NCBI RefSeq assembly: GCF_905120345.1 | Contig: NZ_CAJHOA010000004.1 | Span: 310,001-374,000, forward strand | Direction: 5' to 3' | Source: Denitrificimonas caeni | Lineage (GTDB): Bacteria; Pseudomonadota; Gammaproteobacteria; Pseudomonadales; Pseudomonadaceae | DNA length: 64,000 nt | In this document: positions 36,243-45,842 of the stretch, piece by piece | How positions within the stretch are numbered: the first letter of the stretch is position 1 | Layout: the number at the start of each line of letters is the position of its first letter | Program-made: the position numbers and the translations under genes | Notes under the pieces: model-generated | Database searches by the model: none | What the model was told of the DNA's origin: nothing | Seen by the model: only the letters and a program-made list of their open reading frames with translations

Positions 36243-38111
36243 CTAGCGCAGCTGAATCAACGGAAAATCATCATCGTCACCGCCCAAGCGACGTACTTCG
36301 CGCAACAGTTCATTTTCACCCACCAAGCCCAACTGCATGACATTGCGTAAGCTTTGCGTAATACGACTGGCATAGCCCAAGTCATTCATTAACGAGCTGG
36401 CCTGCATATTATCCAATTGCTGCTTACGCACTTCACTGAAAATACGGTGACGGAAATCTGCATCAAACTTAGCTGCCTGCCCTTCCATCCAGTCCAAGCG
36501 ACTCCTCCAAACATCATCCGGCAAATCTAATCGCCCGATCTCACGTACTTGCCGTAATACCCAAAGCACATGGCGGCGCAAGTCCAAGTAATGGTTATGG
36601 ACAAAGGAGTGCTCATCACGCAAATAACGACCCAGATTTTTCTGTAAATGCTTGGCGTCTTTAACTGCATCCACCAGCTGCAAAGCCACCACTTGGCAGG
36701 TCATCCAAAACTTTTGATGCTCTTCATCCATCGTCACATCAAGACGACTCATAAAGCCCAGCAAATCCGAATACACACCTTTGATATGACGCTGATACAG
36801 CTCTTCGGCATCCAAGCATTCAGTGTCATTCGGGCGTGCGTCTAAGCGCGCTTCATCCACTCGTATGCTGGATAATTGCTCAACCGGTTGATACAGGGCA
36901 TGACAAATCACTTCTAAACTTAAGCGGCCTAAATGCTGTAACTCTTGCACGACTGCGCGCGAAGCGGTATCCACCGAAGCCAACGCCGCATCACTTAAAT
37001 AACGTGCGCGGGTTTCCGGCAGTACACGTTGCTCAACAACCGCGCTCTGCCCCGTTTGAGTCTCTACAATCAAGACACTGGGTTCAGCACGATCGGGTAA
37101 AAACCGGCACAACCAAACTTCTAAGTAGCGCTGCCAAGGCCAAAATACCAGCACACCGATAATATTAAACACGGTTTGAAACATTGCCAGCTGCAACAAA
37201 CTGTTATCGCCAACACCCAAACCACTCATAATCCACTGCACCAACCACATCAATGGTGTCAACAGTAAAAAAGTAGTTAAGCCCGTCACCACATTAAACA
37301 TTACATGCACAGTGGCCAGACGTTGACCACCACGATTACCACCCAGCCAGCCCATCACAGCCACATTTAAGCTGCTGCCCACACTGCCACCAATGGCCAT
37401 GGACATCCCTTGCCATAACTCTAACTGACCGGCAGCTAAAGCCGCTAGAATCAACATTAAAGTGGCATGACTGGACATCAGCATGGCAGTTAACAGGATA
37501 CCCATGCCCAAAAAAAGTAGCTGTCCTAAATAGCCACGACTCACCTGCTCAAGAACATCTAGGTGGCTACCAAACTCCACAAAGGCACTTTTAATCTGGT
37601 CAATACCTAAGAAAATAAAGGCAATACCTAAGATAATCCGGCTAATGCCTTTGCCTTTAGTTTTATTAAATCCGGCCAGCACACCAAATACCAATAAAGG
37701 CAGTGCAATCGGGCTTAAGCTAAAATTTTGTCCGGCCGCGGCAAGTAACCACATCCCGCCACTGGTACCTAAGTTAATGCCCAGTAAAATCGAGATACCG
37801 CCCGCCAACTGAATCAGGCCGGTACTGATAAAGGCAATGGTCAACAATGACATTAAGGTGGTGGACTGCAGCACCATGGTGCCACCAACACCAAATAAGA
37901 AACCTTTAAACGGTGTTGCCGTACTGCGCTCTAAAAGCTGCTCTAAACGACCGCCGGCCAGTTGTTTCAGGCCTTCTTCAAGGCATTGCATACCAAATAA
38001 GAATAAAGCCAAACCGGCACACAACTGCAACCAGCCAGCGCTGTACCAAAAGCTGACAGCCAAAATAATCAACGCTAATATCGGTAATAGAAACGACTTA
38101 AGCTTACCCAT
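36243..38111 (-). CDS. Na/Pi cotransporter family protein with PhoU-like C-terminal domain
   Basis: A 622-residue membrane protein: about ten membrane segments in residues 1-340 containing the two inverted repeats of the NptA/Na-Pi cotransporter family (QSTTLMSLLTIAFISTGLI; MSSHATLMLILAALAAG), then a cytoplasmic helical PhoU-like region (about 390-610). It probably moves phosphate with sodium or acts in phosphate-linked regulation. It is convergent with ggt, with only 5 bp between stops. Confidence 0.9.
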   Translation of the reverse strand: MGKLKSFLLPILALIILAVSFWYSAGWLQLCAGLALFLFGMQCLEEGLKQLAGGRLEQLLERSTATPFKGFLFGVGGTMVLQSTTLMSLLTIAFISTGLIQLAGGISILLGINLGTSGGMWLLAAAGQNFSLSPIALPLLVFGVLAGFNKTKGKGISRIILGIAFIFLGIDQIKSAFVEFGSHLDVLEQVSRGYLGQLLFLGMGILLTAMLMSSHATLMLILAALAAGQLELWQGMSMAIGGSVGSSLNVAVMGWLGGNRGGQRLATVHVMFNVVTGLTTFLLLTPLMWLVQWIMSGLGVGDNSLLQLAMFQTVFNIIGVLVFWPWQRYLEVWLCRFLPDRAEPSVLIVETQTGQSAVVEQRVLPETRARYLSDAALASVDTASRAVVQELQHLGRLSLEVICHALYQPVEQLSSIRVDEARLDARPNDTECLDAEELYQRHIKGVYSDLLGFMSRLDVTMDEEHQKFWMTCQVVALQLVDAVKDAKHLQKNLGRYLRDEHSFVHNHYLDLRRHVLWVLRQVREIGRLDLPDDVWRSRLDWMEGQAAKFDADFRHRIFSEVRKQQLDNMQASSLMNDLGYASRITQSLRNVMQLGLVGENELLREVRRLGGDDDDFPLIQLR

Positions 38112-38344
38112 ACACTCACCAAAGCGCAGACAATTATTAAAAACAGAGGAGGCTCAATACACACAGCCTATTACTCGCACTGCGCTCACCTAGAGGTACG
38201 ACAAACTATCACGTGAATAGAATGTCTTGCACAACACCGCAAGTCCGCCTGGCACGATGTGGACGGCAGAGTATTGCGCACCGCTAGCCCAGCAAAAAAT
38301 ATCCTCGAAGGCTGAGGTGTGCTGATCAGCTCAGCGCTATAGAA

Positions 38345-38683
38345 TCAGTTGTCCTCGACATTAAAGCCCTCTTTGACACAGCCAAGACAGCGTACAAATG
38401 CGGCTCGACCCGGTTCGACCACCAGCGCTTTACCGGCGCGATCAACACTGCCACTGAGTGCAGTAAAGGGTAAGGCCACCACAAACAAACCGGCACCAAT
38501 GATGGTTGCTGCAATCAGTAATGGTCGGGCAATAACGAGATCGGCAACCATCGCGTAAGCCTCAGGTGCTTCCACTTCATAGACTGGATTGCCGCTGGCA
38601 TTGGTATTGGCAGCAGACACAGGTACGCTTACCAAACTCATAGATAGGGCTAACATTGCAGCAATCACTCGAAACATATTCAT
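38345..38683 (-). CDS. Small membrane/exported protein of unknown function
   Basis: A 112-residue protein with a signal-like N-terminus ([20 protein letters not shown], possible cleavage after VSA) and one further hydrophobic segment (about 55-78). A cysteine pair sits near the C-terminus ([10 protein letters not shown]). SD AAGGATAG lies 5 bp before the ATG. It falls between the Na/Pi cotransporter and mutM, a position where Pseudomonas genomes carry short conserved membrane proteins. No function is assigned. Confidence 0.75.
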   Translation of the reverse strand: MNMFRVIAAMLALSMSLVSVPVSAANTNASGNPVYEVEAPEAYAMVADLVIARPLLIAATIIGAGLFVVALPFTALSGSVDRAGKALVVEPGRAAFVRCLGCVKEGFNVEDN

Positions 38684-38801
38684 AATAGCTATCCTTCAGC
38701 AGATTTTATTCAATAATACAGACTTATACAGCAATCTAAGGTTGATCAATACGGCTCTGGTTAAGCCACTGGCAAAAAATAGTTTTGCACTCGTTTTCAA
38801 G

Positions 38802-39617
38802 TTACCGCTGACATTTAGCACAGTACACGCTGGCACGTTGCCCGAGCTTGACGTCTTTTAACTCACTGCCACAGCATAAACAGGGCTGTCCGGCTCGGCC
38901 ATAGACAAACAGTTTCTGTTGAAAATAACCAGGTTTACCATCACCGCCGACAAAGTCACGCAGTGTGGTGCCACCCTGCTCAATGGCTGCCGCTAAAATA
39001 CGTTTAATCTCGACGGTCAAGTTGGCATAGCACGCTTTTGAGACACTGCCTGCTTCGCGACGTGGATCAATCCCTGCAGCAAATAAAGCTTCACTGGCAT
39101 AAATATTACCGACACCAACAACCACCGCGTTATCCATAATAAAGGGTTTAATCGGCATACTGCGAGCACGCGAGCGCTCGTACAGATGATCTACAGTAAA
39201 ATCATCTAACAAGGGCTCAGGACCCAGCTTTAGTAGCAGTTTATGCTGCAAAGGAGGCTCTGTACTCCAGAGCATCGCGCCAAAGCGGCGGGGATCGGTG
39301 TAACGCAAGACCAAACCTGACTCAAGCTCAATATCAACATGGTCATGTTTAGCCACTGGCGTGCCAAATTCAACAATCCGCAAGCTACCAGACATGCCCA
39401 AGTGACTGATTAAGGTGCCTACCTCGGCGCCTATCAGCAGGTACTTGGCACGACGCTCCACACTGACAATAGTCTGTCCAGATAAACGTATGTCCAAGTC
39501 CTCAGGAATCGGCCAACGCAAACGTGAATTACGCACCACCACACGCTGCACCCGTTGCCCAATCAAATGAGGGGCAATACCGCGGCGCGTGGTTTCAACT
39601 TCTGGAAGCTCAGGCAC
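38802..39617 (-). CDS. mutM: Formamidopyrimidine-DNA glycosylase
   Basis: A 271-residue Fpg/MutM base-excision repair enzyme that removes 8-oxoguanine and formamidopyrimidines and nicks the AP site. The N-terminus [14 protein letters not shown] has the catalytic Pro2 (after Met removal) and Glu. Asn-bearing [12 protein letters not shown] is present, and the C-terminal zinc finger reads CLCCGSE...YCAKCQR. Just 2 bp from the upstream FAH-family gene, so probably co-transcribed. Confidence 0.97.
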   Translation of the reverse strand: MPELPEVETTRRGIAPHLIGQRVQRVVVRNSRLRWPIPEDLDIRLSGQTIVSVERRAKYLLIGAEVGTLISHLGMSGSLRIVEFGTPVAKHDHVDIELESGLVLRYTDPRRFGAMLWSTEPPLQHKLLLKLGPEPLLDDFTVDHLYERSRARSMPIKPFIMDNAVVVGVGNIYASEALFAAGIDPRREAGSVSKACYANLTVEIKRILAAAIEQGGTTLRDFVGGDGKPGYFQQKLFVYGRAGQPCLCCGSELKDVKLGQRASVYCAKCQR

Positions 39618-39619
39618 GA

Positions 39620-40294
39620 TCAGTTACGCTTTAATACAAAGGTACTAAAGGTCGTGTGCCCCGGCAACTCCATCACCAGCTCATCACCTTCTTGCAGTGG
39701 TCCCACTCCTGCTGGCGTTCCGGTCAACACCACATCACCCGGCTGCAGTGCAAACTGTCCAGCGATATGCTGAATCAACGGCAGCACTGGATAGAGCATT
39801 TCACGGCTGTTGCTGTCTTGGCGTACTTCACCATTAATAGTCAAACGCACATCAATATCGGCCGTATCGTTAATCGTCGAACCAGCAACGAACGGCGCTA
39901 ATACGCAAGCGCCATCAAAAGACTTCGCGACTTCCCACGGCCAGCTTTTCTCTTTCAAACGCTCTTGCACATCACGCAAGGTTAAATCCAAGGCCGGTGC
40001 AAAACCTGAAATCGCATCCAAGGTTTCTTCTTCGCTAGGCTGTCGCGATAACGGCTTACCAATCAAGACCGCAATTTCAATTTCATAATGCACCGCACCG
40101 CGATCATGCGGAATACTAAAACCGCCTTCGGGCGAAACCACACAGCTGCTCGGTTTAATAAACAACAGCGGCTCAGTTGGCACTGGATTATTCAGTTCTT
40201 TCGCGTGCGCAGCATAGTTACGTCCCACGCAAACCACTTTACCCACTGGAAAATGAATCCGCGTACCGTCGATATATTGATGTTGATAGCTCAT
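39620..40294 (-). CDS. Fumarylacetoacetate hydrolase family protein
   Basis: A 224-residue FAH-fold enzyme of the FAHD1/YcgM type. Family motifs: [31 protein letters not shown] (metal-binding Glu pair), [20 protein letters not shown] and [13 protein letters not shown]. Members act as acylpyruvate hydrolases, oxaloacetate decarboxylases or tautomerases in the cytoplasm; which one is not readable here. It lies between mutM and the D-2-hydroxyacid dehydrogenase gene, all on the minus strand. Confidence 0.88.
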   Translation of the reverse strand: MSYQHQYIDGTRIHFPVGKVVCVGRNYAAHAKELNNPVPTEPLLFIKPSSCVVSPEGGFSIPHDRGAVHYEIEIAVLIGKPLSRQPSEEETLDAISGFAPALDLTLRDVQERLKEKSWPWEVAKSFDGACVLAPFVAGSTINDTADIDVRLTINGEVRQDSNSREMLYPVLPLIQHIAGQFALQPGDVVLTGTPAGVGPLQEGDELVMELPGHTTFSTFVLKRN

Positions 40295-40349
40295 AAAAAA
40301 CCCTTAGATAGCGAGAAGCAGCGAACTACGATAACAGTCCACCCGACCA

Positions 40350-41744
40350 TTAAACCGGAAAAATCTTACCCGGATTCATAATGCCATTTGGATCAAAAAT
40401 AGCCTTAACCGCCTGCATATAAGCAATTTCTTCCACAGAACGACTGTAATGCAGATAGTCACGTTTAGTCATACCCACACCATGCTCAGCCGAGATGGAG
40501 CCATTGTACTTCTGCACCGTTTCAAAAACCCACTGGTTAACCACAGCACACTGGGCGAAAAACTCATCTTTGCTGAGATTATCCGGCTTAAGAATATTGA
40601 GATGCAGATTACCGTCACCGATATGACCAAACCATACCACTTCAAAATCAGGGTAGTTTTTCGCAACAATGTCATCAATATCACGTAAAAATGCCGGTAC
40701 TTGACCAACAGTCACCGAGATATCGTTTTTGTAGGGTGTCCAATGCGCGATAGTTTCAGAGATATATTCGCGCAGCTTCCATAGGTTTTCTAACTGCTGC
40801 TCGCTTTGACTCATCACCCCGTCCAACACCCAGCCCTGCTCGACGCAATGCTCAAAAGTAGTCAGTGCACGTTCGGCGATTTCATCACTGATTGCTTCAA
40901 ATTCAAGCAACGCATAAAACGCGCAATCAGTTTCGAACGGCGCAGGTACATCACCACGCGCCAAGACTTTAGCCAAAGCTTTGTCTGAGAAAAACTCAAA
41001 GGCAGTTAGATCTAGAGTATTTTGGAAAGCATGCAGTACAGGCATAATCGAATCAAAATCAGGCACACCCAAGACTAAGGCGGTTAGATTTTTCGGCGCC
41101 CGATCTAAACGCATGGTCGCCTCGACAACAAAACCTAAAGTGCCTTCTGCACCAATAAATAGCTGGCGTAAATCGTAACCGGTAGCGTTTTTGATTAAAT
41201 CTTTATTCAATTCAAGCAGATCACCTTTACCGGTGACCACTTTCATACCGGCCACCCAGTTACGGGTCATGCCATAGCGAATCACTTTAATACCGCCAGC
41301 GTTGGTACCGATATTACCGCCAATCTGGCTGGAACCAGCGGACGCGAAGTCCACGGGATAGTACAAACCTTTGTCTTCAGCAAACATTTGTAGCTGTTGG
41401 GTGACGACACCTGGCTGGCAGACCACAGTACGATCCATGTCATTAAAGGCTAATATTTGATTCATATTATCAAAGGACACCACCACTTCACCGTTGGCCG
41501 CTACCGCGCCCGCTGATAAACCAGTACGCCCGCCTGAAGGCACTAAGGCAACCTTATAGTGATTGGCCCAACGCACAATGGCTTGAACGTGCTCAGTAGT
41601 TTTCGGAAACACAATCGCAATCGGCGCTGGGGCAAAGTGCTTCGTCCAGTCTTTACCATAAGCATCTAATGAATCTGCATCCGTCAGTACTTTACCGGCA
41701 TCAACAAGGGTTTTTAGCTCTTCTATAAGGGCAAGATCGGTCAT
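40350..41744 (-). CDS. FAD-linked D-2-hydroxyglutarate-type dehydrogenase
   Basis: A 464-residue flavoprotein of the same family as the 6892 gene: FAD domain with PSGGRTGLSAGAV, PVDFASAGSSQIGGNIGTNA and GAEGTLGFVVEA; catalytic/metal region GHIGDGNLHLNIL and AEHGVGMTKRDYL; end GIMNPGKIFPV. It is divergent from serA. In Pseudomonas stutzeri the enzyme next to serA is a D-2-hydroxyglutarate dehydrogenase that regenerates 2-oxoglutarate from the D-2-hydroxyglutarate SerA produces; the arrangement here suggests the same role. ATG 41744 (MTDLALIEEL), behind GAGAG, is preferred over the frame's start at 41768. Confidence 0.88.
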   Translation of the reverse strand: MTDLALIEELKTLVDAGKVLTDADSLDAYGKDWTKHFAPAPIAIVFPKTTEHVQAIVRWANHYKVALVPSGGRTGLSAGAVAANGEVVVSFDNMNQILAFNDMDRTVVCQPGVVTQQLQMFAEDKGLYYPVDFASAGSSQIGGNIGTNAGGIKVIRYGMTRNWVAGMKVVTGKGDLLELNKDLIKNATGYDLRQLFIGAEGTLGFVVEATMRLDRAPKNLTALVLGVPDFDSIMPVLHAFQNTLDLTAFEFFSDKALAKVLARGDVPAPFETDCAFYALLEFEAISDEIAERALTTFEHCVEQGWVLDGVMSQSEQQLENLWKLREYISETIAHWTPYKNDISVTVGQVPAFLRDIDDIVAKNYPDFEVVWFGHIGDGNLHLNILKPDNLSKDEFFAQCAVVNQWVFETVQKYNGSISAEHGVGMTKRDYLHYSRSVEEIAYMQAVKAIFDPNGIMNPGKIFPV

Positions 41745-41950
41745 TTTAGGAACTCTCACACTGTTCATGGTCTGCCTGAAGACTCTTCACGTCATAAGGC
41801 TGGCTGTTTTTTCTGTTGCTTATGGTAGCATGGGCGTCCCGCTAGTCGCGCCTCACGCCGATTCCCGGGCCGGCTTTATTTTTTGCCGTTCCGGTCAGTT
41901 CTCACTGTCCGTCAACTTGCCATTCACATTAGGACAACAGGTCTACGCAG

Positions 41951-43180
41951 ATGAGTAAAACATCGCTTGATAAAAGCAAAATCCGTTTTCTTCTTCTTGA
42001 AGGTGTTCACCAGAACGCAGTAGATACACTGCATGCGGCTGGATATACCAATATTGAGTATATTACCGGCGCACTACCAGAAGCAGAATTAAAAGAAAAA
42101 ATCGCCGATGCCCATTTTATAGGCATCCGTTCGCGCACTCAATTGACGGAAGACGTTCTTGAATGCGCACAGAAACTGATTGCTATCGGTTGTTTCTGCA
42201 TTGGTACCAACCAAGTCGACCTCAATGCCGCACGTGAGCGTGGGATTGCTGTGTTTAACGCACCCTACTCCAACACTCGCTCGGTCGCTGAACTGGTATT
42301 AGCGCAAGCTATTATGCTGATTCGTGGCATTCCAGAGCGTAACGCAGCGAGTCATCGTGGCGGCTGGATGAAAAGCGCTACCGATTCATTTGAAATCCGT
42401 GGCAAAAAGCTTGGCATTATCGGTTACGGCTCTATCGGTACGCAGTTCTCAGTACTGGCTGAAGCGCTCGGTATGGATGTCTACTACTACGACGTAGTCA
42501 CCAAACTGCCATTGGGCAATGCCACTCAGGTTGCAACCCTGAATGAGTTGTTGGCGATGTCTGACGTGGTGTCTTTACACGTCCCAGAGCTACCATCCAC
42601 TGAGTGGATGATTGGTGAGAAAGAAATTCGCACCATGAAAAAAGGCAGTATTTTAATGAACGCTGCACGCGGTACTGTAGTGGTTATTGAAGCACTGGCT
42701 GAAGCCATCAAAGACAAGCATCTACTTGGCGCAGCAATTGACGTATTCCCAGTTGAGCCGCGTGCCAATGGCGAAGAGTTTGAAAGCCCTCTGCGCGGCT
42801 ACGACAACGTGATTCTAACCCCGCACATCGGTGGCTCAACCCAAGAAGCGCAAGCTAACATTGGTCTGGAAGTTGCGGAAAAACTGGTTAAGTACAGTGA
42901 TAACGGTACCTCCGTATCGTCTGTTAACTTCCCAGAAATGGCACTGCCATCTCACCCAGGCAAGCATCGTATCCTGCACATCCACCAGAATATCCCTGGT
43001 GTGATGGGCGCGATTAACAAAGTGTTTGCTGACAACAAAATCAACGTTTCCGGTCAGTTCTTACGGACTAACGAAACGGTTGGTTATGTGGTGATTGATA
43101 TTGATGCAGCTCACTCTGAGCTGGCATTAAGCAAGCTGCAAGAAGTGGAAGGCACCATGCGTTGCCGTATTTTGTACTAA
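41951..43180 (+). CDS. serA: D-3-phosphoglycerate dehydrogenase
   Basis: A 409-residue NAD-dependent enzyme for the first step of serine synthesis (3-phosphoglycerate to 3-phosphohydroxypyruvate), which in this family can also reduce 2-oxoglutarate to D-2-hydroxyglutarate. Motifs: FIGIRSRTQLTEDVL, NAD fold GIIGYGSIGTQ, catalytic region LMNAARGTVVV, HIGGSTQEAQ with the His, and a C-terminal ACT domain (about 335-409; HQNIPGVMGAINKVFADNKI) for serine inhibition. It resembles the E. coli SerA form in length. A strong terminator follows. Confidence 0.96.
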   Translation: MSKTSLDKSKIRFLLLEGVHQNAVDTLHAAGYTNIEYITGALPEAELKEKIADAHFIGIRSRTQLTEDVLECAQKLIAIGCFCIGTNQVDLNAARERGIAVFNAPYSNTRSVAELVLAQAIMLIRGIPERNAASHRGGWMKSATDSFEIRGKKLGIIGYGSIGTQFSVLAEALGMDVYYYDVVTKLPLGNATQVATLNELLAMSDVVSLHVPELPSTEWMIGEKEIRTMKKGSILMNAARGTVVVIEALAEAIKDKHLLGAAIDVFPVEPRANGEEFESPLRGYDNVILTPHIGGSTQEAQANIGLEVAEKLVKYSDNGTSVSSVNFPEMALPSHPGKHRILHIHQNIPGVMGAINKVFADNKINVSGQFLRTNETVGYVVIDIDAAHSELALSKLQEVEGTMRCRILY

Positions 43181-43201
43181 GTACTGCGCGCTGTGTGATC
43201 G

Positions 43202-43228
43202 AAAGGGAAGCTTAAGCTTCCCTTTTTT
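43202..43228 (+). terminator. Rho-independent terminator of serA
   Basis: A perfect self-complementary stem, AAAGGGAAGC (43202-43211) with GCTTCCCTTT (43216-43225) around TTAA, running into six Ts. It sits 22 bp after the serA stop, and also faces the convergent dioxygenase gene. Confidence 0.88.
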
Positions 43229-43240
43229 AATGCCCATCCA

Positions 43241-43852
43241 CTAAGCTCGGCGACGAAACCAGCCGGTAATCGATAAGCGATCACGGGTTGCCGGCAATAC
43301 TTCATGCGGCCATTGCGCTGACATAAACACCATCAAGGTGCCCGCTTGCGGCGCCACATCATAGATCCGTTCATCCTCTAAATACATACGCAATTCACCA
43401 CCCTGCCCGGGTAACCACTGCTCATTTAAATAGGCCACACAACTGACTACACGTCGGTCATCATCACGAAAACGGTCCAGATGCTTGGCATAAAAGGCAC
43501 CTGGCGGATAGAGAGCAAAATGACTTTCAAAATCCTCTAACCCTAAAAATAAGGTTTGATTGATTGCTACACGCAATTGCTCAATTAACGCTAAGTAACG
43601 GTCGACAGCATGATGATCTCCAGCCTCTAACCATTGAATATGATCGCCGCGGATATTCTCATGTACAATTTTTGCTTCGCCCCGACCTATAGCTGCCGGT
43701 TCTAATTCACCGCATTGCGCACGTTTATGGCACTCTTTAGCCAGTTCTGTTGTCAGATCAGTAGGAATAAAAATAGTTTGCTGAGACCAACCGTGCGTGG
43801 CCAAATCATCAACAATACGCGCAAACAATGGTGCGATTGGTAGTGTATTCAT
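43241..43852 (-). CDS. Fe(II)/2-oxoglutarate-dependent dioxygenase, prolyl-4-hydroxylase-like
   Basis: A 203-residue 2OG-Fe(II) oxygenase. The iron facial triad is HLD in FYAKHLDRF and the distal His in SAQWPHEVLP, with the 2OG-binding Arg in DRLSITGWF. Length and pattern resemble the Pseudomonas prolyl-hydroxylase-domain protein (PPHD) that hydroxylates a proline of elongation factor Tu. I infer the same or a similar target, with moderate confidence. It is convergent with serA; start ATG 43852 has no strong ribosome site. Confidence 0.82.
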   Translation of the reverse strand: MNTLPIAPLFARIVDDLATHGWSQQTIFIPTDLTTELAKECHKRAQCGELEPAAIGRGEAKIVHENIRGDHIQWLEAGDHHAVDRYLALIEQLRVAINQTLFLGLEDFESHFALYPPGAFYAKHLDRFRDDDRRVVSCVAYLNEQWLPGQGGELRMYLEDERIYDVAPQAGTLMVFMSAQWPHEVLPATRDRLSITGWFRRRA

Positions 43853-44057
43853 AGTTAACCCAAGTCAAGAGCTTATGATGTACGTTTTGTACGCTGCTTA
43901 GTGAGGGTTACCCCAGCATATCGGCATGCATTTGATGCATAATATGCTGTATTGGGCTAGCCACATATTTATTTCATTGGTAGCGCAGCAGTCGCCCCGA
44001 AAAGACTGTCTCTAGGGCATGATCGCGTATTTTTTAATGTTTTCTTTAGGGGTATTT

Positions 44058-44789
44058 ATGCGTTTTTTATTGTTTTTTTGTGTTTTATTCAGCAGCCAAA
44101 GTATTTTTGCTGATGCCTATCTTGATCTATACAAACAAGCAGGCTGGCCCCAGCAGCACAGGCATTTTTCTAGTGCTGTACAACAGACTCAACTGCGTTA
44201 CCAAAACACCTTGCCCAGTGCTATTTATCAAACCTTAGTGGATAACAGTAATAAACGTTTTGCCGCAGAAGCCATGCAACAACGTGCGCAACAAGCATTA
44301 CGACAGAACTTAGCCAACCCAACAGCCGCTTTGACTTTTTTCCAATCATCGCTGGGTCAAAAAGTTAGCGCGGCAGAAATAGCAGCCTCGCACCCTGAGC
44401 AACTTAAGCGTTACGCTGACGGCTTACCATCGATCCAAGCTGACGCGACACGGCGCTTACTGATTCGCCACCTGAGTAACGCTCTGCCGGCCAGCCAAGC
44501 GGGAGCAGAAGTCACGCTAGCCTTAGGTAGCGTTGCTGCCGATAGCTTAAGCCAAATGTTGCCAGGCTTAATGGGCTCCGAGCAGGCCAATGCTTTACTG
44601 GATAGCCAACGCCAACGTTTAGTTTCACAAGTTGACGTCAATATTGATAATACCTTGCTACACGTCTATCAAGGCTTATCCGATCCTGAGCTTGAAGAGT
44701 TTGTCAGCTTTGCCCAATCCACAGAAGGTCAAGCGTACTACCAAGCGGCGTTTAAAACCTTACAAGCAAGCTTACGCTCTGCTCGTTAA
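44058..44789 (+). CDS. DUF2059 domain periplasmic protein
   Basis: A 243-residue exported protein. The signal peptide (MRFLLFFCVLFSSQSIFA) is followed by an all-helical mature part ending in the DUF2059 pattern (YQGLSDPELEEFVSFAQST, GQAYYQAAFKTLQ). ATG 44058, with AGGGG 6 bp upstream, is preferred to the in-frame ATG at 44019, which lacks one. The family function is unknown. Confidence 0.83.
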   Translation: MRFLLFFCVLFSSQSIFADAYLDLYKQAGWPQQHRHFSSAVQQTQLRYQNTLPSAIYQTLVDNSNKRFAAEAMQQRAQQALRQNLANPTAALTFFQSSLGQKVSAAEIAASHPEQLKRYADGLPSIQADATRRLLIRHLSNALPASQAGAEVTLALGSVAADSLSQMLPGLMGSEQANALLDSQRQRLVSQVDVNIDNTLLHVYQGLSDPELEEFVSFAQSTEGQAYYQAAFKTLQASLRSAR

Positions 44790-44807
44790 GTATGAGTCGT
44801 ACAACGC

Positions 44808-45743
44808 TTAACTAAGCTGCTCACGTAAAAAGCTAAAGTACTGTTCGCGCTGTACTAACTCTTCATTGGCTAAATGGTGACGCGCCTCTGGCAGTAGCAA
44901 TAATCTAGCGTGGTTAAACTTATCATCTAGAAAATTTAAATTGTGCTGCCAATCAACCGTCATATCTGCCTCACCTTGCACGATAATCGGGCTGTGACTA
45001 CTGCGTTTAGCCTGCTCAATATAAGTAATCCACTGGGCTAATGCTCCGACCCATAGCGTCGGCAATATTTTCGCCTGCAGTGGATCATGACGCACAAAAT
45101 CGACAAAGGCGGCATCGTGCGAGTTATCCGTATAACGTCGCGGAACACTGGAACGAAAAGGTTTAACCATCTGATAGAGCAATTTTGATTGCTGCCAAGC
45201 TCGCGGGCGCACTAGAGGAGCGAGCAAAATTGTTTCACCTAATTGCGTAACCGGCTTCTGAGTCAATAAGTAATCCAACGCAATCGCAGCGCCTGTACTT
45301 TGTCCGAGGATATGCCAAGGTTTAGGTAAACGCAGTTGCTCTGCTTTAGCCAGTAGAGCTTGCAACACCTGTTGATACTCTTGAAAAGAGTTAATGCTAG
45401 CGGGCGCACCGCTGGACAAACCGTGTCCAGGTAAATCACAACTCAGAACAGCAAAATTTTGCTGCAAAGCCCAATCATAAACATGCCCATACAAGCCCAT
45501 ATGATCGTAGTAACCATGCAGTACCAGTAGTGTAGCTAGGGCCTGTGGCGGCCGATAAACGTGCATTGCAATGCGATAACCTACGACATCAACAACACCT
45601 AAACGGCAGTCAAGATCAGTATCGCGCAAAGCAAAATCAATGTTGTAGAAACGTCGCCAAGTGCCTGCTAAATCAGGATCAACACTCTTAACATCAAGCG
45701 TTGGTAAGACAGTTTTTAAAGCCTGCGGATTGAACCCTGTCAT
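44808..45743 (-). CDS. Alpha/beta hydrolase (lysophospholipase/monoglyceride-lipase type)
   Basis: A 311-residue cytoplasmic hydrolase of the Hydrolase_4 (S33-like) group. Oxyanion region LLVLHGYYDHMGLY, CDLPGHGLSSG, the nucleophile elbow GQSTGAA, an Asp in GEADMTVDW and the catalytic His in ARHHLANE give a complete Ser-Asp-His triad. Likely a carboxylester or lysolipid hydrolase; the substrate is unknown. It is convergent with the DUF2059 gene. Confidence 0.86.
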   Translation of the reverse strand: MTGFNPQALKTVLPTLDVKSVDPDLAGTWRRFYNIDFALRDTDLDCRLGVVDVVGYRIAMHVYRPPQALATLLVLHGYYDHMGLYGHVYDWALQQNFAVLSCDLPGHGLSSGAPASINSFQEYQQVLQALLAKAEQLRLPKPWHILGQSTGAAIALDYLLTQKPVTQLGETILLAPLVRPRAWQQSKLLYQMVKPFRSSVPRRYTDNSHDAAFVDFVRHDPLQAKILPTLWVGALAQWITYIEQAKRSSHSPIIVQGEADMTVDWQHNLNFLDDKFNHARLLLLPEARHHLANEELVQREQYFSFLREQLS

Positions 45744-45842
45744 TAATATACACTCTTATAAACACTCTATACTGCGACATTCTGGACATATAGATTTTAA
45801 GCAACTCATGGCACTCTATACTATCCTGTGTGTATGGTATTT

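Noticed and set aside
41767-41958. 63-codon frame before serA
   Set aside because: It occupies the serA/D2HGDH promoter gap, overlaps both gene ends and lacks a ribosome site.
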